This document shows positions 6,333 through 12,604 of a DNA stretch of 30,723 bases, one piece after another. Under the pieces are notes generated by a model, which saw only the letters and a list, made by a program, of their open reading frames with translations, ran no database searches and was not told the origin of the DNA. Source of the stretch: a virus. The DNA lies in IMG/VR virus record IMGVR_UViG_3300050821_002403, positions 1 through 30,723 of that record; one strand, given 5' to 3'. The position numbers were made by a program, and so were the translations under genes. The stretch's first letter is position 1. Each line of letters begins with the position of its first letter.

Positions 6333-6817
6333 GTTATACGATGCAATCTTATTCGGATTTGCCCGAAAGCGTTCGCGACCATCTTCTCGACATCGAGGTT
6401 TTTATCAACGATGTCGATACTGAGGAAATTGACACAGAGAACGCCGTGAATGCGTTCAACCGTCTCGTCGATGGCATTCGCGCGCTAAAATCCCCTCTCC
6501 CTGATGGGGAGGCGGTCGCTTGGCGGGAGTTGCGCGAAGCAGCGAAGGCGTTAGATTATGATGTTGAGCGAACGGCCGATCATACGGAATGGTTTGTCTC
6601 AATCTCGCGCCTGCATAAAGCTATCAAAGCAGTTGACGCCTCCCCTCCCCCTGTGAGCGGGGACGTGAGGGCGGCGACAATCGAGGAATGCTTGAAGCTT
6701 GTCGTTTCGGCAAAATATGCTGTCGAAGATGAGCCTGAAATTTCGTCGTGGAATGCAGCTTGCGAACACATCGAAGAAGGCATCCGCGCCCTCTCACCTT
6801 CCGGGGAGAAGCAATGA
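6329..6817 (+). CDS. Hypothetical protein, 162 aa, with repeat-derived linkers
   Basis: The start at 6329 has GGGAGAGGGG upstream and overlaps the previous stop. The upstream in-frame extension (27 residues) overlaps the Cys-rich gene and lacks a ribosome site, so it is rejected. The protein alternates acidic helical blocks (YSDLPESVRDHLLDIEVF, AWRELREAAKALDYDVER) with Pro/Ser-rich joints SPLPDGEA, SPPPVSGD and SPSGEKQ. Each joint is encoded by a CT-rich/GGGGA palindrome, so the blocks may have been assembled by repeat insertion. No enzymatic motif is visible. Confidence 0.6.
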   Translation: MSYTMQSYSDLPESVRDHLLDIEVFINDVDTEEIDTENAVNAFNRLVDGIRALKSPLPDGEAVAWRELREAAKALDYDVERTADHTEWFVSISRLHKAIKAVDASPPPVSGDVRAATIEECLKLVVSAKYAVEDEPEISSWNAACEHIEEGIRALSPSGEKQ

Positions 6818-7134
6818 GGCGGGCGACGCGCAAAAGAAAAAGGTCAAGGTACGGCGGGTTAAAGCGCGGCCAAAAGCGGCTATCTGCCGCGGAACATTTT
6901 CGAGAGACATTTTTGCGGGTGGGTCTAATCGCCCCGGATACCGAGTTTAACCGGCGTGCGGCTGCCTATGCGCAAGAGTCGGCCCGTATGGCCCAGCGGA
7001 GACCGCCTAGCGAGGCTTTCGACGGGGTGGGTCTCTGCCCTCGGCCGGCTGCGGACGTGCTACGGGCGACGCCAGCCCAGCCGCGGCCCGCTCTGCGGTC
7101 GACCGCACCAGCCGGTCCACATCCGACGCGCTGA
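6814..7134 (+). CDS. Basic hypothetical protein, 106 aa
   Basis: ATG overlaps the previous stop. The N-terminus is very basic (MRRATRKRKRSRYGGLKRGQ), then a helix (AAEHFRETFLRVGLIAPD) and an Ala/Arg/Pro-rich tail of low complexity. A nucleic-acid-binding role is plausible from composition alone. Another frame over the last part is equally long but has no start signal. Confidence 0.5.
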   Translation: MRRATRKRKRSRYGGLKRGQKRLSAAEHFRETFLRVGLIAPDTEFNRRAAAYAQESARMAQRRPPSEAFDGVGLCPRPAADVLRATPAQPRPALRSTAPAGPHPTR

Positions 7135-7142
7135 CTGGCGAT

Positions 7143-7232
7143 ATGATCGAAACAGATGGCAGCCTGCGCGCGCGGCTCGTTAAGCAGATCATGCGCGGTT
7201 GCGGCGAAGATACAGAGGTCGAAATCACATGA
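7143..7232 (+). CDS. Possible 29-aa leader peptide
   Basis: A short frame beginning MIETDGSLRARLVKQIMRGC and ending EVEIT, with its stop overlapping the ATG of the next gene (ATGA). There is no good Shine-Dalgarno. Support comes only from the coupling and sensible amino-acid use. It may be a translated leader or a fragment of a longer gene. Confidence 0.35.
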   Translation: MIETDGSLRARLVKQIMRGCGEDTEVEIT

Positions 7233-7441
7233 GCAGCCGCACCCCGACGCTCGGCTTTGCGATTTACCGCGCGCTTGACGGCGTGAGCGATCTGGCGTGC
7301 ATCATCACACAGGTGGAGGGCTGGGAGGTCACAATCACGGTTTTCCCGCCGATGAAACCGCCGATGTATTACAACCGGATCAAATTCGATCCGCAAGCTG
7401 GGCCTGATACGGCCGCGCCCGGAACATGTTATAGGTGGTAG
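7229..7441 (+). CDS. Hypothetical protein, 70 aa
   Basis: Starts at the ATGA overlap. The product is beta-rich: TLGFAIYRALDGVSDLACII, GWEVTITVFPPMKPP, ending GPDTAAPGTCYRW. It is followed after 3 nt by the next gene. No domain is recognised. Confidence 0.6.
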   Translation: MSSRTPTLGFAIYRALDGVSDLACIITQVEGWEVTITVFPPMKPPMYYNRIKFDPQAGPDTAAPGTCYRW

Positions 7442-7444
7442 GTC

Positions 7445-7693
7445 ATGGCAATTGAAATCCCCGCAGGCGATCTGGCGAATGCAACGACTCATGAGCCGGA
7501 TTTATCCTTCCCAGCCGAAGTGCAGTTGCGCCTGATTTGGAAGGTCAACGGCCGCGCGCTCGTTCGCACAATGCGAATCACCGCAGACGAGTTTTTCGGG
7601 CGAGGCTCGGTCGGCGCTCCGATTTCTGGCGAGGCCATCGTGCAACATATTGAGAGAATGAGAAAAAAGGGGCCGCCGAGTGGCAAACGCTAA
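7445..7693 (+). CDS. Hypothetical protein, 82 aa
   Basis: ATG 3 nt after the previous stop, with GGTGGTAGGTC upstream. Residues LQLRLIWKV-type strands (EVQLRLIWKVNGRALVRTMR) lead to a helical end, IVQHIERMRKKGPPSGKR. The stop lies inside the ParB-like gene (overlap 14 nt), so the two are coupled. Function unknown. Confidence 0.6.
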   Translation: MAIEIPAGDLANATTHEPDLSFPAEVQLRLIWKVNGRALVRTMRITADEFFGRGSVGAPISGEAIVQHIERMRKKGPPSGKR

Positions 7694-8222
7694 GCTAAAA
7701 ATCGAATATTGGCCGCTGGCGAAACTAGCGCCCTACCCAAATAATCCGCGGGATAACGACGAAGCGATTGATAAAATGGTCGCGTCCCTTGGCGAGTTCG
7801 GCTTTCGCATTCCAATAATCGCGAAATCGGACGGTGAAATTGTGGACGGCCATTTACGCTACAAGGCGGCCGTCAAAATGGGAATGAAAGCGGTTCCTGT
7901 AACCCGCGCAGATGAGCTAAGTGATGCACAAATCAAGGCTTTTCGTCTTACGGCCAATCACAGCGGAACTTGGGCTCATTGGAATGCAGAAATGTTAGAG
8001 CACGAATTGCAGGACTTGGAGCAGCTAGGCTTTGATGTATCTCCGTTCGGCCTAGACGACATCTTGCCAGAATTGCAAGAGATTGAAGAATTAGAGCCCG
8101 CGTCGCGCTCACCACGGAAAAAGACGACGATATTCGTTTCCGTGGCCAATGCAGATGCCGAAAAAGCACGCAAAATTATCGCGTCAGCGCTTACGAAGGC
8201 AAAAATCGAGCACAACCAATGA
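7680..8222 (+). CDS. ParB-like N-terminal domain protein
   Basis: 180 residues from a GTG within the preceding gene. Residues 8-95 match the ParB/Srx fold: LAKLAPYPNNPRDNDEAI, then GEIVDGHLR (52-60), the phosphate or nucleotide-binding signature, and KAVPVTRADELSDAQIKAFR. In phages, this domain occurs next to terminase genes or fused to DNA methyltransferases and is thought to bind or nick DNA, or bind CTP. The C-terminal 60 residues (EIEELEPASRSPRKKTTIFV and a helical tail) are not part of ParB. No methyltransferase motifs are present here, and no partition site was found. Confidence 0.8.
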   Translation: MANAKLKIEYWPLAKLAPYPNNPRDNDEAIDKMVASLGEFGFRIPIIAKSDGEIVDGHLRYKAAVKMGMKAVPVTRADELSDAQIKAFRLTANHSGTWAHWNAEMLEHELQDLEQLGFDVSPFGLDDILPELQEIEELEPASRSPRKKTTIFVSVANADAEKARKIIASALTKAKIEHNQ

Positions 8223-8434
8223 GCCTGCCCCCGCTCCCATGGAGCTACCAAACCAACTCGCCCGCGGGCAAACACGAGGGCTCAGGTTTCGTCTATCTCA
8301 TTGACGCAAATGGGAGAAAGATCGCGGCACTCTGGGGCAATCCAGAGGAGAAGATCGCGAGTGCCCAATTCATCATCGAAGCGTCGGACCAAGCGCACGT
8401 AACCCGTGCTAGGCGGGCATTCACGGACCACTAG
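8219..8434 (+). CDS. Hypothetical protein, 71 aa
   Basis: ATGA overlap with the ParB-like gene. The product reads LPPLPWSYQTNSPAGKHEGS, then FVYLIDANGRKIAALWGNPE and AQFIIEASDQAHVTRARRAF. Short proteins of this type (Pro-Pro-Trp start, 'DANGRKIA' strand, helical end) recur in phages of this group but have no known role. It is followed by a 70-nt non-coding spacer. Confidence 0.65.
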   Translation: MSLPPLPWSYQTNSPAGKHEGSGFVYLIDANGRKIAALWGNPEEKIASAQFIIEASDQAHVTRARRAFTDH

Positions 8435-8504
8435 CGATTTCTCAAGCCTTGCACTAGAAAGCCGCTAGGAGCCGCGCAAAGGCTCGCAGGAGCGATTGAG
8501 CGCC

Positions 8505-9092
8505 ATGCCGGTGCTACCGAAGGCCAAGGATGAAAAGCTCGCCCAGCTCATTGCTAGGGGCAACCACACGCTAGTGGCGGCCTGTCGTGAGGCGGGTTAC
8601 TCGCAGGACTCGGCGCAAGTTACTAAGAAAACGGGCCAATCTCACATTCAAGAGCGCATTGCGGAACTGCGATTGATGCGGGATCGCGTGGTCCAGCGTG
8701 TGATGGATCAAGAGGTCGAAAGCTCGGCGGCGGTAGCGAAGAAGCTTGGAATCACACGGGAAAAGATCATTCAGGCTCTGTGGTTTAACGGTCAACGATG
8801 CCTTCGCGGGACGCCTGTTCTGGACGAAAACGGCGTTCAAACTGGCCAGTACAAGGGCAGGCCGGACGCGAGCGGGGCCAATCAAGCATTCAGGCTATTG
8901 GGCCAGGAATGCTTCAATATGTTCGTTGAGAAGCTCGAAATCGGCTCACCAGGCGACTTCTCGCGACTGAGCGACGATGAATTTAACGAGAAGTTCAAGG
9001 AGGAGGCGCTTGCGGCAGGGCTTCCGGAGGACGCCGTGGTTGGGTTGCTGGAGTTCAAGCCACCTGATGATGGCACAGAAAATAAGGATTGA
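8505..9092 (+). CDS. Terminase small subunit
   Basis: 195 residues from the ATG; a TTG at 8496 sits closer to the AGGAG (8488-8492) and could be the true start, adding three residues. The N-terminal domain (KLAQLIARGNHTLVAACREA, GYSQDSAQVTKKTGQSHIQE) has the helix-turn-helix spacing of phage small terminases that bind the packaging site. A coiled middle (RVVQRVMDQEVESSAAVAKK) would form the oligomeric ring. The C-terminus (DFSRLSDDEFNEKFKEEALA) is acidic and probably contacts TerL. The large subunit lies 1.8 kb downstream, separated by an accessory island. The call rests on motif style and position. Confidence 0.7.
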   Translation: MPVLPKAKDEKLAQLIARGNHTLVAACREAGYSQDSAQVTKKTGQSHIQERIAELRLMRDRVVQRVMDQEVESSAAVAKKLGITREKIIQALWFNGQRCLRGTPVLDENGVQTGQYKGRPDASGANQAFRLLGQECFNMFVEKLEIGSPGDFSRLSDDEFNEKFKEEALAAGLPEDAVVGLLEFKPPDDGTENKD

Positions 9093-9123
9093 TATTCTGC
9101 CAGAAGTCTGCCAATAATCTGCC

Positions 9124-9606
9124 ATGGCATTGAATTGTCCCGACTGCGGCGAACGCGTTATGAATTTGCGGACGCATGTGTGCAAGGGGACCAAGAGTTC
9201 TCGCGGCGGCATGGAAAGCAGACATGCTGACAACCTCAAGGCCGATACAGGTGGAGCAAGGATCGTACGCCAATCTCCCGTGGAGCGAAATGCGGCCACA
9301 GCCGGAGTAGCGCCCGGCCCGCGAGAAACTAATTCCCGTGCTGCGAGCAGAGCCGTTGAGCGCAAGTCGCCGCTAACTAGCCAACAATCCGATCCGGAGC
9401 GGGTGGCTATAGGCCGAACAGGGAGTTCAAGTCTCCCGACGGGAGCCAATTCAAAGCGTGGGCGACCACGAATTGGCGAGCAACGCGACAAGCCATGGCT
9501 GAAAGCAAAGCCACCGATGAGCGAGCGGACATGGTATCGCCGACGGAAGGAACAAGAAAAATGCGGTATTATGGCGCAAACGCCACCGCGTTTGCAGCTC
9601 TACTGA
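9124..9606 (+). CDS. DNA-binding-like protein with zinc knuckle, 3' end extended by an insertion
   Basis: 160 residues. The N-terminus holds CPDCGERVMNLRTHVC, a compact zinc knuckle. The middle (about 25-110) is Ser/Arg/Ala-rich and unstructured, and includes the stretch encoded by a tRNA-like 3' end. The C-terminus KRGRPRIGEQRDKPWLKAKP followed by SERTWYRRRKEQEK has the form of small phage/integrase-adjacent DNA-binding tails. The last 14 residues (CGIMAQTPPRLQLY) come from the mobile element. Without it the gene would end at the TGA formed across the target site, right after EQEK. Confidence 0.6.
   Translation: MALNCPDCGERVMNLRTHVCKGTKSSRGGMESRHADNLKADTGGARIVRQSPVERNAATAGVAPGPRETNSRAASRAVERKSPLTSQQSDPERVAIGRTGSSSLPTGANSKRGRPRIGEQRDKPWLKAKPPMSERTWYRRRKEQEKCGIMAQTPPRLQLY
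9421..9448 (+). other. tRNA 3'-end-like sequence (T-arm plus acceptor and CCA)
   Basis: GGGAG (9421-9425), loop TTCAAGT (consensus TTCRANY, 9426-9432) and CTCCC (9433-9437) form a perfect 5-bp T-arm. Then come exactly seven bases (GACGGGA), a discriminator G and an encoded CCA (9446-9448). A possible 5' acceptor strand TCCCGTG lies at 9334-9340 (six of seven pairs), but the intervening 115-nt span lacks proper D and anticodon arms, so this is not an intact tRNA. It lies within the coding sequence of the gene at 9124. Confidence 0.45.
9556..9563. repeat. Left copy of 8-bp target-site duplication
   Basis: GAAAAATG immediately left of the element, repeated exactly at 9966-9973 immediately right of it. 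The two copies lie directly against the inverted ends with no extra base, as expected after transposition. Confidence 0.85.
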
Positions 9607-9965
9607 GCAGCGCGTCGGTCATCTCCCGCGCCGTCATTGGCACCTGCGACCGCCGCAGCACGTCCACCGCACTACGGTACAGCGTGCCGCGTTTGAACCA
9701 TGGGTTACCCGTGTTGCGCCGCTTGGGCGCGATGATCCGGACGTTGAAGTCCGGCTTCAACATCTTGATAACGGCCTCCACCTGAATCATCTGGGCGCGC
9801 AGCTTCTCGCCCATGGTGGCGTTGGCCTTGATCCTTCCGGCCAGCTCGGCATGAAGCTGCATTAGCGTGTGGAGGGCTTGCTTGGTCTGGATCGTTGCTG
9901 TCGGCATGGCCCGAAAATAGGCGGGGACGGCTCAAAATTCTTGTGGCGTTTGCGCCATAATACCG
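9564..9965. mobile_element. 402-bp transposon-like element with perfect terminal inverted repeats
   Basis: The first 23 bp (9564-9586, starting CGGTATTATGGCGCAAACGC) are the exact reverse complement of the last 23 bp (9943-9965), and both sides carry an 8-bp direct repeat. Each end itself contains a small dyad, TGGCG-CAAA-CGCCA. The element has no transposase. It carries a single minus-strand gene (9569-9907) whose stop lies in the left end. An 8-bp duplication is compatible with several insertion-sequence families (for example IS6, IS66, ISL3 and IS1595); I cannot assign it. It is best described as a non-autonomous, gene-carrying element moved by a transposase elsewhere. Confidence 0.85.
9569..9907 (-). 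CDS. Passenger gene of the mobile element, 112 aa
   Basis: The product starts MPTATIQTKQALHTLMQLHA. It has a charged helical half, KANATMGEKLRAQMIQVEAV, then IKMLKPDFNVRIIAPKRR, NPWFKRGTLYRSAVDVLRR and PMTAREMTDALLS. From memory, the same order of motifs (helical N-terminus, 'NPWFKRG', then a 'TREI' winged-helix start) occurs in longer hypothetical proteins of Bradyrhizobium-like genomes, so this copy seems cut short. The final residues AVAFAP and the stop are encoded by the inverted end. The ribosome-binding site is weak. It could be a regulator acting on the terminal dyads, but that is inference. Confidence 0.65.
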   Translation of the reverse strand: MPTATIQTKQALHTLMQLHAELAGRIKANATMGEKLRAQMIQVEAVIKMLKPDFNVRIIAPKRRNTGNPWFKRGTLYRSAVDVLRRSQVPMTAREMTDALLSRAANAVAFAP

Positions 9966-10176
9966 GAAAAATGAACGTCAAATACCTCGCGGACGACATT
10001 CTTGAGCGAAACATGTCGGTAAAGATTGGCGGTTGCCCCATCACCGACACGGCAGCGAAACTGATCGGCAACCGGGATTTTTCTTGCAGCATCGGAAGGG
10101 AAAGCGCCTTCTGCGACCCCAGCAACCCCCATATAATGGTAAAGCCGAGCACGAAGGCGATGACGAGTCTGAGCAT
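9862..10176 (-). CDS. Signal-anchored protein, 3' part altered by the insertion
   Basis: Begins MLRLVIAFVLGFTIIWGLLG, a clear membrane anchor or signal sequence, one base after the stop of the membrane peptide gene at 10178. The frame then runs through LPMLQEKSRLPISFAAVSV and crosses into the mobile element near 9965, so the last 35 or so residues (from LWRKRHKNFEPS on) are element-derived. None of the three frames gives a tidy natural end on the pre-insertion sequence, so a frameshift is possible. A plus-strand frame over the same DNA is also open. The N-terminal half is the only confident part. Confidence 0.4.
   Translation of the reverse strand: MLRLVIAFVLGFTIIWGLLGSQKALSLPMLQEKSRLPISFAAVSVMGQPPIFTDMFRSRMSSARYLTFIFPVLWRKRHKNFEPSPPIFGPCRQQRSRPSKPSTR
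9966..9973. repeat. Right copy of 8-bp target-site duplication
   Basis: GAAAAATG, identical to 9556-9563 and adjacent to the right inverted end. In the uninterrupted sequence its ATG would be followed by A, giving the TGA stop of the gene at 9124. Confidence 0.85.
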
Positions 10177-10177
10177 G

Positions 10178-10294
10178 TCAGCCAGCGAGGAAGTTAATCA
10201 GGGATACGATGACGACCACACCGAGGACCACCATGGCCATAATCAGGTACTCGCGCGCCGTCGGGATACGGGTGGGATTGGTTCGCTTTGGCAT
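10178..10294 (-). CDS. Single-pass membrane peptide, 38 aa
   Basis: Minus-strand gene with GAGGT 8 nt before its ATG. The product has a basic N-terminus (MPKRTNPTRIPTAREY) and one transmembrane helix (LIMAMVVLGVVVIVSLINFL), ending in AG, so the N-terminus stays inside. It is followed by the signal-anchored gene and preceded by another membrane gene, forming a three-gene minus-strand operon between the terminase genes. Function unknown. Confidence 0.6.
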   Translation of the reverse strand: MPKRTNPTRIPTAREYLIMAMVVLGVVVIVSLINFLAG

Positions 10295-10364
10295 TCAGCA
10301 ACCTCGGCAGATGCTAGGAGGCGGCGGCTCAGCGGGCGGCAACGGATCGAACCGAGATTGATGG

Positions 10365-10589
10365 CTATCGCCCGAAGTGAAATCCGGAGCTGATCGACCC
10401 GCCCGCGATCATGGAGAGAATGGCGATGATGACGAGTATCAGGACAATCAGCCAGACCATTTGTTGCAGGCGGGCTGGGATCGCGATACCCATGACTTGT
10501 CCGAGAACCCAGAAAACAAAGTAGATGACGGCACAAATGACAATAACGCCTATAAGCAATTGGAGCAGCGCGATGGCAATTCCGATCAT
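10365..10589 (-). CDS. Two-pass membrane protein, 74 aa
   Basis: A perfect AGGAGG lies 7 nt upstream of the ATG on the minus strand, the best ribosome site in the island. Two hydrophobic blocks (IALLQLLIGVIVICAVIYFV and MVWLIVLILVIIAILSMI) are joined by a short loop with IPARLQQ. The tail GGSISSGFHFGR is polar. Small two-helix proteins of this kind are common in phages of Rhizobiales; holin, antiholin or superinfection-exclusion roles are possible. It is divergent to the gene at 10641 with about 50 nt between start codons, so a shared regulatory region is likely. Confidence 0.7.
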   Translation of the reverse strand: MIGIAIALLQLLIGVIVICAVIYFVFWVLGQVMGIAIPARLQQMVWLIVLILVIIAILSMIAGGSISSGFHFGR

Positions 10590-10640
10590 TTCCGCCTCCT
10601 GTGATATCGGGGTGGAACGCAGCGGGGGGAACTAAGTTCC

Positions 10641-10883
10641 ATGAGCGAAAGATTTGGCGAGACGATTCGGATCACCGGCGACCGTCCTCCGGATTGGGAT
10701 TTGATCCAGCGTCGGATGCAGGAAACAAAAACAGCAATGGACGATGCCCTTTATGGGCGCATGTTTTCTGATGTTCCTATCGCTCCCCGACGGATTACAT
10801 GGCGCGAGCACGTCTGCCGCAAATGGGAGCGTGTCCACGATGCATGGCTAGTGCTCACGGGCCGCGCTGACATCGGTTACTGA
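10641..10883 (+). CDS. Hypothetical protein before the terminase, 80 aa
   Basis: GGGGGGA lies 10 nt upstream of the ATG. Product: MSERFGETIRITGDRPPDWD, then LIQRRMQETKTAMDDALYGR, then WREHVCRKWERVHDAWLVLT. It is mostly helical with a Trp-rich C-terminus. Its TGA shares its last base with the ATG of the terminase gene, so it is probably translated with it. It may be a packaging accessory or may simply set terminase translation. Confidence 0.65.
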   Translation: MSERFGETIRITGDRPPDWDLIQRRMQETKTAMDDALYGRMFSDVPIAPRRITWREHVCRKWERVHDAWLVLTGRADIGY

Positions 10884-12601
10884 TGAACGGCCCACTAGAC
10901 CAAGCCCTGCGCCGGCAGCAATTGGAGCGCTTCGCCCGCATGCTGCAGGAGAAGCGGCGGCGGGAGGAGAAGAAACTCCACAAGACGCGCGGACATCGTG
11001 ACGCCGACGGCAATTGGGTTGGCGGCTTGCTTTCGTTCATGCGGTATTTCTGGCACATCCTAGAGCCCGGCAAGAAGATGACCGAGGGCTGGGTGCTAGA
11101 GGCTATCGCGGCGCACCTTGAGGCTGTCGCCTATGGCGAGATCAAACGGCTTTTAATTACGGTCCCGCCGGGCTGCTCAAAAAGTTTAATGACCGACGTT
11201 TATCTTCCCGCGTGGCTGTGGGCTACGGGCAAGCCTGAACTGCGTTTTCTCGCGTTCTCATATTCGTCGGACCTCACTGAGCGCGATAATGGCCGATTCC
11301 GCGATCTGATGCAGAGCCAAGAATATCAGGCGATGTATCGCGACGTGTTCACGCTTCGCAAGACGGGCGAAGTCCAGATCAGCAACAACAAGCACGGCTG
11401 GAAACGAGCATCCTCGGTCGGCGGGTTGGGCACTGGCGCTCGCGCAGACGGAATCATTATCGACGACGCGCACTCAATTAAAACGGTCGAATCGGACGAT
11501 GTACGACATGAAACCGGAAGATGGTTCCGGGAGGTGCTGCAGGATCGTCTTAACGACATGACGAAGGGCTGGATTATCGCGATCATGCAGCGATCCCATG
11601 AGGAGGATATTGCTGGGATCATCTTGGCCGACGAAGAACAGATGGGATATTCCCACCTCAATATTCCGATGGAATTCGTTTGGGACGCGGACGAGGAAGG
11701 CCAGCCCTATCCGACGGAAATAGGATGGGTTGATCCGCGCTGGACCGAGGATGCGAATGAGTGCGAGGGCGCGCTGATGTGGCCCGAGCGTTTCCCGTTG
11801 GAAGTTGTGGAAAACCTCAAACGGGACAAGCAAGAATACGCTTTTGCAGCGCAATACCAACAAATGCCAGCCCCGCGCGGCGGCGGAATCATCAAAAAGG
11901 AATATTGGGAAAACTGGGCCGGGAAATTCCCCTCTTTCAGCTATATCTTTGGGTCGGTGGACGGTGCCTTTACGGAGGACGATCGCAACGATCCGAGCGC
12001 CATGACGATCTGGGGTGTGTTCGAAAACGAACACGGTCGAAATCGACTTATGATGATGTTTTCATGGCAAAAATGGTTGGCGTTCGAGGGCCAGAAGCTC
12101 AAACCGGAGCCCGATGAAAACCAAAAGGAGTTCATGGACCGCCAGATGAGGGAATGGGGGCTCGTGGAGTGGTGCGAACATACGGCTCGGTATTGGAAAT
12201 GCGACGATCTATTAATTGAGGCCAAGGCCAACGGCATCGCGGTCGCTCAGAGCCTCGAAAAGCGCTACCGGAACCGACGCTGGGGCATTCGGCTAATCGA
12301 TCCGAAGGGCGATAAAACCGCTCGGACGTGGGCTGTTCAATCGATCTTTGCACAGCACATGATTTACGCCCCGCTAGATCGGCAGTGGTGCCAAGATACG
12401 ATCGCAGAGTGCGGCGTCTTTCCGTTCGGGAAGCACGACGACCGCCACGACACGGTTACACAAGCGGTAAAGCATGCTAGAGACATCGGTCTGCTGGAAT
12501 TTGACGACGACGTTAGGGTTCGCGAGATAGACGAAGCGCGGCTTGAGACACTGAAGGCGAAGGATGCGGGCAGGTTGCGCAACTACATGCCGGGGACGTG
12601 A
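10883..12601 (+). CDS. terL: Terminase large subunit (packaging ATPase/nuclease)
   Basis: 572 residues. The motor cuts concatemeric DNA and pumps it through the portal using ATP. The ATPase has a Walker A-like PPGCSKS (95-101), a Walker B IIIDD (191-195) followed by AH, and the conserved arginine-rich SVGGLGTGARADG between them. The segment QYQQMPAPRGGGIIKKEYW marks the linker, and the nuclease domain follows with SVDGAF and NDPSAMTIWG; a late acidic/His motif, KHDDRHDTVTQA, is typical of RNase H-like terminase nucleases. A coiled N-terminus (LERFARMLQEKRRREEKK) may contact TerS. The length is normal for the family and no disruption is seen. Confidence 0.95.
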   Translation: MNGPLDQALRRQQLERFARMLQEKRRREEKKLHKTRGHRDADGNWVGGLLSFMRYFWHILEPGKKMTEGWVLEAIAAHLEAVAYGEIKRLLITVPPGCSKSLMTDVYLPAWLWATGKPELRFLAFSYSSDLTERDNGRFRDLMQSQEYQAMYRDVFTLRKTGEVQISNNKHGWKRASSVGGLGTGARADGIIIDDAHSIKTVESDDVRHETGRWFREVLQDRLNDMTKGWIIAIMQRSHEEDIAGIILADEEQMGYSHLNIPMEFVWDADEEGQPYPTEIGWVDPRWTEDANECEGALMWPERFPLEVVENLKRDKQEYAFAAQYQQMPAPRGGGIIKKEYWENWAGKFPSFSYIFGSVDGAFTEDDRNDPSAMTIWGVFENEHGRNRLMMMFSWQKWLAFEGQKLKPEPDENQKEFMDRQMREWGLVEWCEHTARYWKCDDLLIEAKANGIAVAQSLEKRYRNRRWGIRLIDPKGDKTARTWAVQSIFAQHMIYAPLDRQWCQDTIAECGVFPFGKHDDRHDTVTQAVKHARDIGLLEFDDDVRVREIDEARLETLKAKDAGRLRNYMPGT

Positions 12602-12604
12602 GTT

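Noticed and set aside
9971-10393. 140-aa plus-strand frame starting at the restored ATG
   Set aside because: The second half is the antisense of the well-supported membrane peptide gene at 10178. The first half has no recognisable feature. The ATGA overlap in the pre-insertion state is suggestive but not sufficient.
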